Position numbers and translations under genes: made by a program. Below the pieces are notes generated by a model. The model made no database searches and was not told the DNA's origin. It worked only from the letters and a program-made list of their open reading frames with translations. 64,000 nt of DNA from Panagrolaimus kolymaensis (lineage: Eukaryota; Nematoda; Chromadorea; Rhabditida; Panagrolaimidae), in NCBI GenBank assembly GCA_028622995.1, contig JAJQJQ010000028.1, positions 496,001 through 560,000 of the forward strand, written 5' to 3'. This document shows, piece after piece, positions 23,811 to 36,105 of this stretch; within the stretch, counting starts at the first letter, position 1, and every line of letters starts with the position of its first letter.

Positions 23811-24550
23811 GTGTACTCGAGCATAAACTATTTGAATGTATCTGTATCCTGACACAAAAGCTTGTGAAAGGTGTCAACTAGTGGCGTTCTCTCTCGCTTG
23901 TAGCTTCATTGTATGTCGTTTTGTGATTGTTAACTTTTTACAATGTTGTCCTTAACAGTCGCATCTAATAAATGTCTATTTATAATTGTTTGCCTTTTTT
24001 ATTGGCTGTATGCCCGACAGAAAGCATCTTTATTTTTTGCCTTCCTAGAACTCTAATTTACAAAATCTTCATAAACTTTTTGATTTTTAAAAACTAAAAT
24101 TTTCTTTTTCGTTTTCGGTGTCTAATAAATACTTACAAATATGTATAAAAAACTATTTGCAAAATCATATTATAAGCATATTTGAGTAATTTCTTATTTT
24201 CTTTAACTTAATATTTCGTATATAAAATCCTTTTCAAATATTTGCAACTAATTATTTTCTGTAATACATAGTAGCCAAGTATATATTAAGTACCTATAAT
24301 TTTAACAACCTGTTAACACTAACATCAAGGACAAATAAAAACGCAATAATATTTAAGTATGAATGTTTGTCAAAACTTTTAAATTATGAAATTACATATT
24401 AATATTTATAGATTCATAAAGAGTAAAAAATAAAATTAAAAAATTATAAATTTGGTCATTATAAAATAGACTTAAAATATATATTTGTTTTAAAATACAA
24501 ATCGATGAACTTGTACGTGCTATAGCTCGTCATCTTGGAACCTGTCCACT
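23811..24550. other. Intergenic, no gene seen
   Basis: It includes a stretch of average GC content near 23810-23960 that is not found near the other receptor copies, then A+T-rich sequence downstream of receptor 2. Confidence 0.4.
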
Positions 24551-25649
24551 TCATGGAGAGCTAGTCCAAATAATAGAAGGTGAAAATTTTTGCCTACATA
24601 AAACAAAATCTAAATAATCTTTTCGAATAAATTCGCAAACTGTTATCAAAGCAATAGGGTTAATTAAACTCAAAGCATCGGTGATATTCCCAAAAAGTTT
24701 TAAAGCGAAAGCTTGTAAATCGGGTAAATTATGAATTCTCGCAATTATAATAATTACATAATATCCAGCCAAAGCCATTTGAAAAAAAAGAACAACAAAA
24801 GCTTGAGAAAAAAGTAAAACATCGTGTTTCATAGTGGAGCCAAAGTTATTTTGAAATTTCTTAAATAAATGTCGATATCGAAGAATTGTTATTACAGCAA
24901 AAACAAAAGAAACTGCGGAGGTGGAAAGAACGACACTTGGACCGGCGATGGAATGGTACTGAAAATGGTTAAAAATCTTTAAAAAATTTTGTGAACTATC
25001 ATGTTTTTAAATAAGTTATGTCGGTTCACTGAAATTATTCAATACCTTTATTTTTAAAAGTCGACTTAACTTTTAGAAAATCGATTTTTAGAGAAAAAGG
25101 GTAAATAGTTTTTTAATGTTAAATACTTACTACTTGAACATATGGTTCAACATAGGCTCCAGATAATTCACCTTCTTTCGAAATATAATAATTATTATGA
25201 CCTGGAATTCGAGGAGCCGCAATAGCTAAAGCCACAAAAGGCAACAACCAAATTAACCATTTTCCAATTTTAGTGATTTTTGAATATTTTGTTTGATTTA
25301 AAAACGTTGAAATCCATGCTCTATTTATTGCTATCGCAGCATGTAATAGGGATTGAAAATAAATTAAAATTCCTGAAGTCAACCATAAAACCGTGGTCCA
25401 ATCTTGGTGAGTCAGAAACCAAGGTTTCCATGCATCCACCAAAATAACTTGTTGCACCAAAATATTATTTATTATTGTTAATATATCCACCACAGAAATA
25501 ATTAAATATAAAACAAAAAATTGAGAAATATATAATTTATTTTTACGAATCTTCATCATATAAAATATAAACCATGTCATGGAACAATGAAATACTAATA
25601 AATGTAAAGTTATGACTACACGAACAATATCAAACGTTTTTACAGTCAT
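24551..25649 (-). CDS. Serpentine 7TM chemoreceptor paralogue 2
   Basis: Exons 25131-25649 and 24551-24958 give 308 residues, with the same intron position and phase as paralogue 1. It keeps 'WFIFYMMKIRKNKLYISQF', 'AAIAINRAWIS', 'WLLPFVALAIAAPRIPG' and the C-terminal 'LINPIALITVCEFIRKDY', and stops directly after 'IWTSSP'. It is nearly identical to paralogue 3 in exon 2, and its 5' flank matches paralogues 3 and 4 in different parts. It is probably an intact chemosensory GPCR. Confidence 0.78.
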
Positions 25650-26460
25650 ATTTAAGTGAAAGATTTAAGATTCTTTAATGTTTCTTTCGATAAAAAAAAT
25701 ATTGCTGCCAGCAACCACGTCTGTGGAATTATTTATTACTAAAAGAGGATTAAAAAGTTGGTCTTGGACATATATAATTTTTAAAACGTGATTTTTGCTT
25801 CCTATAATATTTAAAAATAACGTTTTAAAAGTTTTAAAAAAATGAAAGTAATGTTTACCATTATTTTTTTTACTGCTTTTGTCACCAATTTTTATTTTGT
25901 AGTGCGCTAGTTCTCCGTGGGGGTGAATGTTTATTTTCTGTGTCCCTATAACCAAAACATTTAATTTGTTTTGTAATTTTTCAAAACTCTAATTTGCTTT
26001 TTTTTTTACTTGTCTTATTATGCAACAAGAAATTATTGTCAAAATTTACTTACGGTATACATTGTTTTTACTGTAACTCTTAAGCAAGTTCTTTTAATCT
26101 TATGAACTTTTTTATTCTACAATATCAAAATAACTTTTCTCTTTTTTTTGCCGAGCAATTAGTTCGCTACCTATCTATGTAGTAAGGCTACCATTAAAAA
26201 ACTGTAAAAAAGTAAAAGAAATTTATTAGAAACATGTATAATTTAAAAGTGATATTTGCTCCATATACCTATAATTAAAATTTGCTTAAATTTTTAGAAA
26301 AAGTAAAAATGTATTTTATTTTTTTAAACATTTAATGATATTTCGAATTACTATGTTGGTGTTGTTATTATTTGTGTAGGCGAATGTTTCTTTGTCTTAC
26401 TTTAAACAAACACCTTCGCAAAAAATCAAATGATCAATTATAGCCTTTTTGGCGACAAGA
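25650..26460 (-). repeat. Duplicated 5' flank of receptor 2 (shared with receptors 3 and 4)
   Basis: The proximal part (about 25650-25970) is almost identical to the flank of receptor 4 (about 34588-34915). The distal part (about 26030-26460) is almost identical to that of receptor 3 (about 32810-33245). It carries GCAACCACGT and the GCGCTAGT..CGTGGG block. It is part of the segmental duplications that made the cluster. Confidence 0.75.
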
Positions 26461-27204
26461 TAATCATTATTTACATCCAACTTCGAGATCATTATCATGG
26501 TTTCTTTAAATGGCAATACCATTTCTCATTAAACTGCATTTTTGATAACAAGGCCCTTCTAAAATTTCAACAATCAATTTGCCAGGTTTCCTTAAATTTA
26601 TATTTTGTGGTATATAGATACCAACTTTCAAAGCATACATATATCAAGAGCCAAACATTCAAATTCATATTCTTTTCATTTCTTTGTCTTTTCTCTTTTT
26701 TCTTCAAAAAAAAAATGTAGCGCTTTTAACAGAGAAAAAAACATAGAAGTCAGCGCTGTGCACGCTTTCCTTCGAACGAGTCATATTTTGGTGGTTTCTT
26801 GCTTTACTAACAAACAAAAAAGTTTGTCTCATTTATTGATTATTCTTCCTTCAAGTTTGTATTTTTTTGTTTAGTTTTTCGACTACAATTCACTTTAAAA
26901 TGTTAGAAATTAAAGATGTTAATAAATTTTGTGAGAGTTATAAAAAAGTTATATTAACATTAGAAAAAGAATATAACTCAATAGCCCTTCACTCCCAACA
27001 ATAAAAAAAAGCTATGAAGTCACACTTTTTGAAAAGTAAGTGTCAAATAAATAAATGTACATATGTATGTAGTCAGGTGATTTAGTGACAAGGAAGACAA
27101 AGACTTTCGATAATTTAATGCATATCCATATGCAAGTTTTTGCTTACTTTCATTCGCGGTATTATTTCTTATTAATCAATTTTGAATTAATCATTTATTT
27201 TCCG
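26461..27204. other. Intergenic, no supported gene
   Basis: A+T-rich. A 35-codon ORF from 26899 and two overlapping frames at 26430-26874 have no splice support or family signal. Confidence 0.4.
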
Positions 27205-27791
27205 ATGTCTGAATTTATTGAAGCATTAAACTCCTCAAAAGCTGATTTTTTCAAATCTCTCAATCCTGAAGTTGAATCACATGGTGCTATCAATTTTTCA
27301 CGAGAATTATTGCATTCCATTTATGAATTTTGCCGCCTTTGAAATTTGCATCAAATGGAAGCATATCAATCTTGGATAGAAGAGGATGATATGTTTTTAA
27401 AAACACATTTCCCATCGGCGATTTCAAAATTAGCTAAAGGCTACCCAGCAGTGATATCCATTATGAGACAAGAAAATCTCTATAAAGCTAAAAAGTTTTT
27501 ATCCTCAGTTGCATTTTTGGATTCAGATTTAAAACCCTTGTATTTAAAAGCTCTTAAAAATGAAGCAATTCCAGAAAGTTTTGATGAAGATTACAAAAAA
27601 GCTATGAATGCGTGGACTCGATTGCATTTCAAAATCGCTGGTTGGATTTCTCCCGGTCTTTGGATAAAAAACCAGATGAGGATGAAAAGCCTGATCTCAC
27701 GGGTTTACCAAAGACTCATAAATGGTGGTTTCCATTTGCTTCGGATGCAGAATCGAAATCATCATCTGACACAAATGAAGAAGAAAATTGA
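27205..27791 (+). pseudogene. Pseudogene of the acidic helical protein (parent-like copy at 35500-36105)
   Basis: The frame starts at ATG 27205 and aligns throughout with the intact minus-strand copy ('FSRELLHSIYEFC', 'FLKTHFPSAISKLA', 'DLKPLYLKALK'). It is broken by an in-frame TGA at 27340-27342 and by a frameshift near 27630, after which the shifted frame resumes the family C-terminus ('HKWWFPF', acidic end) up to TGA 27789-27791. The length agrees with the 201-residue intact copy. Two independent lesions make a sequencing error unlikely. Confidence 0.85.
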
Positions 27792-28224
27792 TTATTGTGT
27801 TTATCAAAAATTTTAAAGTTTCGTTTTTTGCTTCGTTAAAAAATAAAACATTTTTAAAGACTTGATTTAAATCTTCTTTTTTTTTTTTTGCGATCGTTTA
27901 CACCACTGTTTTTTTCTTTTCTTTCAAACTTTTTTTTGCGATCGTGTGCAACTAACAAAAAATATTTCAAAAAAACAAAAAACAGAGTTTTAAAACATGG
28001 CGCCACTAACCTTTAAAAGAAAGAGAAAAGAAAATTTGAAATTTCCAAATAAAAAAATAAGATTTGGGCGGCTAAAAAGACACCAATATTTGTTTTCTAA
28101 ACAAAAATTTTCAAACATTTTTCTTTTTTTATTTCGCAGTTTTTTGCGTTCGTTGTATTCTCGTTTTTTATTGAAAGGATAGTTCATTTTTTTATTCTTA
28201 CTCATTATTTTGTAAGTGGAATAA
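27792..28224. other. Intergenic
   Basis: A+T-rich, with the short phrase TTTTTTTTGCGATCGT occurring twice (about 27882 and 27930). A 61-codon Lys/Arg/Phe frame at 27997-28182 has no supporting evidence. Confidence 0.4.
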
Positions 28225-30938
28225 ATGAAGCGCCGACAAACAACTTTAACAAATCTTTGGAATCCCAACAAAAATACAAAAACTCAAGTAAAATAAATCT
28301 TTTTTGAGTTGTAATCCTTTTTTCATTTTTCCAGAGTTTATGTTTAGCAGAAACTACTACTGACCCAAAATATATTTGCGTTGATTTTGCTGCTGAGGAA
28401 GCAAGGTATCTAAAATTTGTTGATTTTATTCGTAAACTAAAAAAAAATGTTTTTAGTGCTAATAATGAAAAATTGGACACAAATATGGAAAACCAAAATG
28501 GCAGCTGTGAGTATTTATCTGAAATTAAACCAAATCTTTCAAGTATTCGATTAAGTGAAAATCTTCGTGAAAATAGAGTAATGGGGTAAGTAACTTCCTT
28601 TTTTTATATTAAAAATCTAAAAATATTTGTTAAATGAAATTCTTTGAATTATAGTGAAAAGAGGATCTTGCGCAAAAGAAAAGCGACGCATCAGAGTAAT
28701 AATAAAGAGATCGATGGAAACTTTGATGCAACAAATAATATCGAGGATTTCGGAGAAAATGTAAATGAAAATGTTAAAAAATCTCAAAAATTGACAAGGT
28801 GAAAACTTTTATTTAATTAATTCCCATCAACAAAAAAATCTTTTATCCTTTAATTTTTTAGAACTCGAGGAGGAAAAAATGAAGTAAAGCATTCTAAAAC
28901 TTCGCAAAAAATTTATGCGCCCAACTATGAAATAAAAAGATCGATGAAAAATGAAAAAATGGTTCAAAGATTATTTATTTTTACATCTGAACAAAAAACA
29001 GAGTTTTATGAATATGGATGGTATAAACCCAGAAAACATTATTATTGTTTAGGATGTTTTAACGCCGGAAAACATATTAAAGTTAAGGCAAGCAAAGAAC
29101 AAATTAAAAATGGAAAAAAATTTATTGAAGTGAATGATAAAAAGCATATTTGTGAGCCAAGAGGATATGAACCTAAAAAAGCTAAAAATGGTTTAGTTTT
29201 AAAGAAACCTAATTATGAAATAAGAATGGTATTAAAAAATGGTGAATTTAAAAAGCGTTTGATTGTTTTTTTTTGTATGAAGGATGAAAAACAACAAAAA
29301 TTATGCCATGAATATTTTTGGGATAAATTCCATCAAACTTATGGCTGTTGTGAATGTATTTTATTAAAATGGAGAATCACAGCAAAAATCTATAATATTG
29401 GAGTGGAAGATGAAGAATATTTAGAAATCGACAACAACAAACAACATAAATGTGAGCTTCGAGAATATAATCCTGAAAAATATTTTGATGAAAGCAAAAT
29501 TGTTAAAGCACCTAATTTTAAAATTGAAAATGAAATATTTCACAGTAAAGAATATAAAATGTTAATAGTTTTCGATAAAGGTGATAGAAATTTATGCCAT
29601 AAATATACTTTTCGAGCGGATGGAAGAATTTGCTGTCAAAAATGTAATTCTAAAGGAAAATGGATTAAAGCGGATTTGCTTTTTGATGATAGCGGAGAAC
29701 AATATGTTATCATTGGAAATGCTGAAGAACATGTATGTTATTTGCAACCATATCAAATTCGAGAGTATAAAACTATTATCGAAGCTCATAATTTCAAACA
29801 TTTCACTTTCGATTATAAACCATCTAAATTATTTTTATTTTGTGATGAGAACAACAAAACTATGGGTTATGAATTTTCACATAATTCCAGTAATATTTAT
29901 CGTTGTTCAAGTTGTATTCGCAAAAAGACAAATACATTTACTGTAAATCTTTTTGAAAAAGAAAATGGAGAAAAGTATGTTAAAATTGATTCTTACGTGA
30001 AGCATGATTGCAAAATGGAAAAATTTGTTCTAACCAAATATGAAGATAAACGAGTTTATTTACCTAATTTTATATTTTGCTTTGAAAAGGGAAGTGAAAA
30101 TGCTCCAAACTTAATTATTTATTATTCAAAAAATAAGGAACTTGTTTATAAATATAATTATTCGAACTATTCAAAATATTTTAATTGTGCCAATTGCAAG
30201 AATTTAAAAGTCTCTGCTAAAGTTTGCATAAATCCCGATGATGGCATGGAATATATTAAAAAAGGTGGAAATGAGCATAATTGCAAGCCAATAAATATTT
30301 CATTGATTCAAAAACCAAATATTCAATTCAATGAAAAAAGTGGTGGTTTAGCTCGTGAAACTCCTTCAACCATCTCAGAATGTGAGAAAATTAAAGAAGG
30401 CGAATACAAATTTAAACCAAGTAAAAATGGAAACCCCGAAGGCAAAGTAATTATTTATTTACCAAATAATAAAGATATGGGGTATGTTTTTACTTTTACC
30501 AAGCGAAGCAACAATTATTTTTGTAATCAATGCAAAGAAATGGGAAAACGTGTTTCTGTTAAACTTTTCACTGATATAAATGGAGAAAAATATTTAACTT
30601 ATTTTCGTGACAAAATTCATATTTGTGAACCAATTAAATATGATGGCGACAATAAAAAATATTACAGCTTCAAAGTAATTGAAAATGGAAGAAAAAAGAA
30701 GCATTTAAAATTGATTGTTTTTATTAATGAAGAAGAAGACGACCAAAATAAAATATATGAATGTTTTTGGAGTTCATGGGAAAAAATTTATTATTGCTGT
30801 GGTTGCACTAATAACAAAAAGTATAATCGAGCCAAAATCTGTAAAGATGCCGATGGAATTGATTTCGTTCAATTTTCAATAAACGAACATTTTTGTATTC
30901 CTCGAGATTATGATAAAGAAAAATTACAAGAAAAATAA
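28225..30938 (+). CDS. Seven-module C-x2-C/H-x-C zinc-module protein
   Basis: Five exons (28225-28287, 28335-28405, 28457-28585, 28655-28798, 28862-30938) give 827 residues. The first ~165 are Ser/Asn/Lys-rich and probably disordered, with basic clusters 'RILRKRKAT' and 'TRTRGGK' that could be nuclear signals. Seven tandem modules of about 90-100 residues fill the rest. Each has a beta-rich opening (LIVF..), YEY-x-W-like aromatics, YYC-x2-C, an Ala-Lys strand, EYhE, and a closing H-x-C. The Cys2/His-Cys spacing and aromatic framework recall FLYWCH or WRKY-GCM1 type zinc folds, which bind DNA, but this assignment is inference. The large last exon holds all modules. Relatives in the window have 5 (19000-20527), 1 (39874-40581) and 1 (43238-44969). 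Confidence 0.72.
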
Positions 30939-31375
30939 AAATCACAATGATTTATTAAAAAATACATAAGTTTTCAATTTTAAATATTTTGCTCTTATTT
31001 AAACTATTATTCCTTTTATTATTCAACAGATAATTTTTTTTGCATTTTTTATTTTTATTAATTCTTATAAAATATGGAACTTTATTCTTTTCATTAATTC
31101 CCAATAGTTCGAGAATTCCACAACAGTTTAATTTAGAAATTTATGTATTTTTTACGACAAATTCGGAACTTAGCAGAAAAAAAGAACGAAGTAATTTATA
31201 CTAACAAAGTATGATAAAGCTGAATTAATAGAAATGCAATCCGGCGAAAGCTAATAAACAGCAAACAATAATTTGCAATGATACTATAAAATTAGTTCAA
31301 AGGGCGAAAAGAAATTTTTATTGTTTTGTTGTGGTTTCTTTTTTGCGGTGAAGGTCAACTTGGAACCTGTCCATT
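30939..31375. other. Spacer, no gene seen
   Basis: A+T-rich 3' flank shared by the converging zinc-module and receptor 3 genes. Confidence 0.5.
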
Positions 31376-32444
31376 TCATGGAGAACTACTCCAAATGATA
31401 GATGTGGCAAGTTTTTTACCGCACATAACAAAGTCTAAATAATCTTTTCGAATAAATTCGCAAACAGTTATTAAAGCAATCGGATTAATTAAACTCAAAG
31501 CATCGGTGATATAACCAAAAAGCTTTAAAGCGAAAGCTTGTAAATCGGGTAAATTATGAATTCTCGCAATTATAAGAATAACATAATATCCAGCCAAAGC
31601 CATTTGAAAGAGAAGAACAACAAAAGCTTGAGAAAAAAGCAAAACATCGTGTTTCATAGTGGAACCAAAGTTATTTTGAAATTTTTTAAATAAATATCGA
31701 TATCGAAGAATTGTTACTACAGCAAAAATAAATGAAACTGCCGATGTCGAGAGTACAACACTTGGACCAGCGGTGGAATGATACTGAAATTTTTTTTAGT
31801 AAATATCATCAATTTATAAATCACAAATTAGCGATGAGAGTTAGGCAATTTATACAGTACAATATGGAGTCCGATTCTTTTGGAAAAAAGTGTAAATATA
31901 ATTTTCTTTGTTAAATACTTACTACTTGAACATATTGTTCGACATAGGCTGCTGAAATTTCACCTTCTTTCGAAGTATAATAAATAGTATGACCAGGAAG
32001 TCGAGGAGCCGCAATAGCTAAAGCCACAAAAGGCAATAACCAAATTAACCATTTTCCAATTTTTGTAATTTGTTTATATTTTGTTTGATGATTAATAAAC
32101 GTAGAAATCCATGCTCGATTTATTGCAATTGCTGCATGAAGGAGAGATTGATAATAAATTAATATTCCTGAAGTCAGCCAAAAAACCGCGGCCCATCCAG
32201 GATTAGCAATAAACCATGGCTTCCATGCATCCACGTTAATAACCTTTTGAACCAAAATATTATTTATTATCGTTAATATATCCACCACCGAAATAATTAA
32301 ATATAAAACATAAAATTGAGAAATATATAATTTATTTTTTCTAATTTTCATCATATAAAAAATAAACCATGTCATCGAACAATGAAATGCTAATAAATAT
32401 AAAATTATGACTAAACGAACAATATCTATCGTTTTTAAAGTCAT
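31376..32444 (-). CDS. Serpentine 7TM chemoreceptor paralogue 3
   Basis: Exons 31923-32444 and 31376-31783 give 309 residues, with the intron in the same place as the other copies. It differs from paralogue 2 mainly in exon 1 (for example an extra His in 'STFINHQTKYKQ'). Exon 2 is almost the same, with 'ALKLFGYITDALSLINP' and 'CEFIRKDY'. It has seven predicted membrane segments and stops after 'IWSSSP'. It is a chemosensory-type GPCR of an uncertain nematode family. Confidence 0.78.
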
Positions 32445-33245
32445 GCTTATGATCTAAGATTTCTTTCTTTCTTTTTTATTGATAATAAAATTTTAGCTGC
32501 CGTAAACGTATGGGCACTTAGATTTAAAAAGTGATATTGTAAACGTATAATTTTTAAAGCATGGTTTTTTGCCTCCTAAATTATAATTTTTACTTTTTAG
32601 AAGTTGTAAAAAAATAAAGATAATGTTTACCATTATTTATTTTTACATGTATGTATTTGCAACAATTCTTATTTTGTAAGGCGCTAGTATGCGTGGGTGT
32701 GGTTGCAAGTTCTGTGTCCCTTAAGAAAAAAAGCTAATTTGTGATGTGATTTTAAAAAAACTCTAATTTCCTTTTTTTGTTTTTCGTGTCTTATATGTAA
32801 AAAAAATTATTATCAAAATTTACTTACGGTATACATTGTTTTTACTGTAACTCTTAAGCAAGTTCTTTTAATCTTTTGAACTTTTTTATTCTAAAATATC
32901 AAAATAACTTTTCTCTTTTTTTGCCGAGCAATTAGTTCGCTACCTATCTATGTTGTAGGCTACCATTAAAAAACTGTAAAAAAGTAAAAGAAATTTATTA
33001 GAAACATGTATAATTTAAAAGTGATATTTGCTCCTTATACCTATAATTAAAATTTGCTTAAATTTTTAGAAAAAGTAAAAATGTATTTTTTCATTAGGTA
33101 CTTTTTTTACATTTAATAATAATGGGATTGCTATGTTTTTGTTGTTATTATTCGTGTAGGCGCATGTTTCTTCGTTTTAATTTAAATAAACACCTTCGCA
33201 GAAAATAAATGATTAGTTATAGCATTTTGGGTACAAAATTATTAT
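32445..33245 (-). repeat. Duplicated 5' flank of receptor 3
   Basis: The distal half (about 32810-33110) is almost base-for-base the flank of receptor 2 (about 26030-26340), including CGGTATACATTG and the CCGAGCAATTAGTTCGCTAC phrase. The proximal half is more diverged but keeps the GGCGCTAGTATGCGTGGG block (about 32678-32700). Confidence 0.75.
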
Positions 33246-33444
33246 TTTTTCCATTTATATAAATATATGGTGTTTCAAGTAAATTGAACAAAATCCAACA
33301 ACGACAACCAGGATACAGTAAAACATTACAACTCAAGCACAACGACCGCAATCGAAGTGAATTTAAATGAAAAATGAACACACAAAAAATTTAAATTGTT
33401 GGATCTCTTTCTTGCGGTGAATGTCAACCTGGAGCTTGTCCACT
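33246..33444. other. Short spacer
   Basis: No gene seen. It contains a CA-rich phrase (about 33295-33350) not present beside the other receptors. Confidence 0.4.
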
Positions 33445-34587
33445 TCATGGAGAGCTAGTCCAAATAAGAGAAGTAGCAAGTTTTCTGCCACAAAAAATAA
33501 ATTCAAAATAATCTTTTCGAATAAAATTGCAAACTATTATTAAAGCAATTGGATTGATTAAACTCAAGGCATCAGTTATAAAACCAAAAAAGGTGAATGC
33601 GAAAGCTTGTAAATCAGGCAAATTATGGACCCTTGCAATTATAACGATTACATAATAACCAGCTAAAGCCATTTGAAAAAGAAGAACAATAAAAGCTTGA
33701 GAAAAAAGCAAAACATCGTGTTTCATGGTGGAACCAAAGTTATTTTTAAATTTCTTAAACAAATATCGATATCGTTGAATAGTTACTATTGCCATTATAA
33801 AAGATATAGCAGAAGTAGAGATAACTACACTTGGACCAGCAATTGAATGGTACTAAAAAATGTTTTTATAAAATCGCTAAATAAATTCAAGGAACAATTA
33901 TTTTTTGGTGAATCGCAAATTAGCGATACCGGTTCTTTAAAATTATGCATTTAGCTATTTAACTCGTAAATCAAAATATTTTGTTTATTTTTGAAAGCCA
34001 ATCGAAAAAATTATCTTTTTTTTAGGTAAAGAGTATAGCTTTAATTTTCTTAGTAAATTACTACTTACAACTTGAACAAACGTTTCTACATATACTGCAG
34101 CTATTTCACCGTCTTGCGAAACGTAATATACTGAATGACCAAGGAAACGAGGAGCTGCAATCGCTAAAGCCAAAAAAGGCAATAACCAAATTAGATATTT
34201 ACCAATTTGGGTAATTTGTTTATATTTTGTTTGATTTGTAAATGCTGAAATCCATGCTCGATTTATTGCAATTGCTGCGTGAAGGAGAGATTGATAATAA
34301 ATTAAAATTCCTGAAATCAACCAAAAAACTGTACTCCAATTTGGATTAGCTATAAACCATGGCTTCCATGCTTCAACTAAAATCACTTTTACAACTAATA
34401 TATTATTTATAATTTGTGCAATATCTGCGATGGAAATAATTAAATATAAAACATAGAATTGAGAAATATATAATTTATTTTTACGGATTTTCATCATATA
34501 AAATATAAACCAAGTCATTGAGCAATGAAATACTAATAAATTTAAAGTAATGATTACACGAACGATATCTATTGTTTTTACAGTCAT
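33445..34587 (-). CDS. Serpentine 7TM chemoreceptor paralogue 4
   Basis: Exons 34069-34587 and 33445-33852 give 308 residues. It is the most diverged of the four in protein sequence ('ISIADIAQIINNILVVKV', 'WLLPFLALAIAAPRFLG', 'IVCNFIRKDYFEF') yet keeps the intron position and all seven hydrophobic segments. It is open from ATG to TGA. The 5' flank, by contrast, is almost identical to that of receptor 2. Confidence 0.78.
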
Positions 34588-34915
34588 ATTTAAGTTAAAT
34601 ATTTGAGATTCTTTAATTTATCTTTGGATAATAAAATTATTGCTGCCTGCAACCACGTTTGGGAATTTATTTAAATTTATTACTAAAAGAGGATTAAAAA
34701 AATGGTCTTCTTGCACACATATAATTTTTAAAACGTGATTTTTGCTTCCTATAATATTTTAAAATAACGTTTTAAAAGTTTTAAAAAAATGAAAGTAATG
34801 TTTACCATTATTTTTTTTACTGCTTTTGTCACCAATTTTTATTTTGTAGGGCGCTAGTGTGTGCGGGAGTGAATGTTTATTTTCTGTGTCACTATAACCA
34901 AAATATTTAATTGGT
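34588..34915 (-). promoter_or_regulatory. Conserved 5' flank of receptor 4
   Basis: It carries GCTGCCTGCAACCACGTTTGGG (about 34641-34662) and GTAGGGCGCTAGTGTG (about 34846-34861). The order and spacing match the flanks of receptors 1 and 2, suggesting retained promoter elements or recent conversion. Confidence 0.5.
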
Positions 34916-35499
34916 TTTATGATTTTAAAAAACTATGATTTCCTTTTTTTGTTTGTCGTTTCTTATAAGTATGTAAAAAAATTATTGACAACATTTTATT
35001 ACGATATCCATTGTTTTAACTGTTATTTTTTTATAGCAAAAATTAAAACTTGGAAGAAACTTTTTTTGACTACAAAAAAAATTGCTTTTTTATCATCAAA
35101 CAATTATGGCACTATATATACAGAAAGCTAAGATTGAAAAACAGTTATAATGCAATTTTATCACAAACATATAATTTTAAAAAGTGATATTTGCTGCTAA
35201 TAGTTATAATTATAAAGGGTAAGAAAATTTATTGAAAAAGGAAAAAGCCATGGTTCCATAAAATTTTTTATATACCGATAATAGCAAAAGTTTGTTCTGG
35301 TCATGAGTGGGTGATAGCTTCAAAATAAACAAATCCTTCTCAAAAAAAAAAAAGAAGAATAATAGTAATTTGGGGAAATTAACTTTGACAAATATATAAC
35401 TTTGAAATAATAATAAAAAATTCCTTGTCTTTTTAAAGTTGATTGTTCATACATAAATACCAACGTTAATAAATATAATTAAAAAGATATATAATAATT
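34916..35499. other. Intergenic, no gene seen
   Basis: A+T-rich. The last ~50 bases are the 3' flank of the acidic protein gene and recur at about 45122-45180. Confidence 0.45.
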
Positions 35500-36105
35500 T
35501 CAAACAGCATCAACTTTGTCGGCACCTTCTTCACTGTCATCGCTGTCTTCAGTTTCTTCTTGAAAACGAAAAAATTTGGGAAACCACCATTCGTGTGAGT
35601 CGGGTACGCCTTTAAGTTCAGGCTTCTCATCCTCGTATGGTTTCTTTCTACCAACACACATATCATTCCACTCATCGATATTGTAGAGCAACCAATTCTT
35701 AGCTTTCATGATTTCATTAAAATCCGATTCAAAGTTTTCAGGAGCTGCTTCACCTTTAAGGGCTTTCAAATACAAGGGCTTTAAATCAGATTTAAGAAAA
35801 GCAATAGATGACAGAAATTTCATGGCAGTGAAAATATTAGGTTGTCGAAGCACTGTTATTACAGGGGTGTAATCTTCAGCAAGTATAGAAATGGCCTTTG
35901 GGAAATTCATTTTCAAAAAATTTTCTTCTTCTTCAATGAGTAATCGTTGTTCACTTTCTACTTCTTTGAGCAGATTTTGATTTCGACAAAAATCAAAGAT
36001 TGAATGCAGTAACTTTCGAGAAAACGCTTCAGTATTTTTACATTCAGGTGTAATTACAAGAGAATTTAAAAAGGTTGATTTGAAAGACCAATTTGATGCC
36101 GCCAT
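35500..36105 (-). CDS. Helical protein with acidic tail, intact copy
   Basis: A single exon of 201 residues with no signal peptide or membrane segment. The central part is predominantly helical with repeated Leu/Phe/Ala heptad-like spacing ('FSRKLLHSIFDFC', 'FLKMNFPKAISILAEDY', 'AMKFLSSIAFLKSDLKPLYLKALKG'). The C-terminus is strongly acidic (Glu/Asp/Ser over ~20 residues) after 'HEWWFPKFF'. I do not recognise the family. A pseudogene copy lies at 27205-27791 and a 3' fragment at 45122-45202, so this is a small multicopy family in this genome. Confidence 0.65.
   Translation of the reverse strand: MAASNWSFKSTFLNSLVITPECKNTEAFSRKLLHSIFDFCRNQNLLKEVESEQRLLIEEEENFLKMNFPKAISILAEDYTPVITVLRQPNIFTAMKFLSSIAFLKSDLKPLYLKALKGEAAPENFESDFNEIMKAKNWLLYNIDEWNDMCVGRKKPYEDEKPELKGVPDSHEWWFPKFFRFQEETEDSDDSEEGADKVDAV

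Noticed and set aside
27997..28182. Basic 61-codon ORF just upstream of the seven-module gene
   Set aside because: A Lys/Arg/Phe-rich frame consistent with A+T bias. The neighbouring gene has a better start at 28225.
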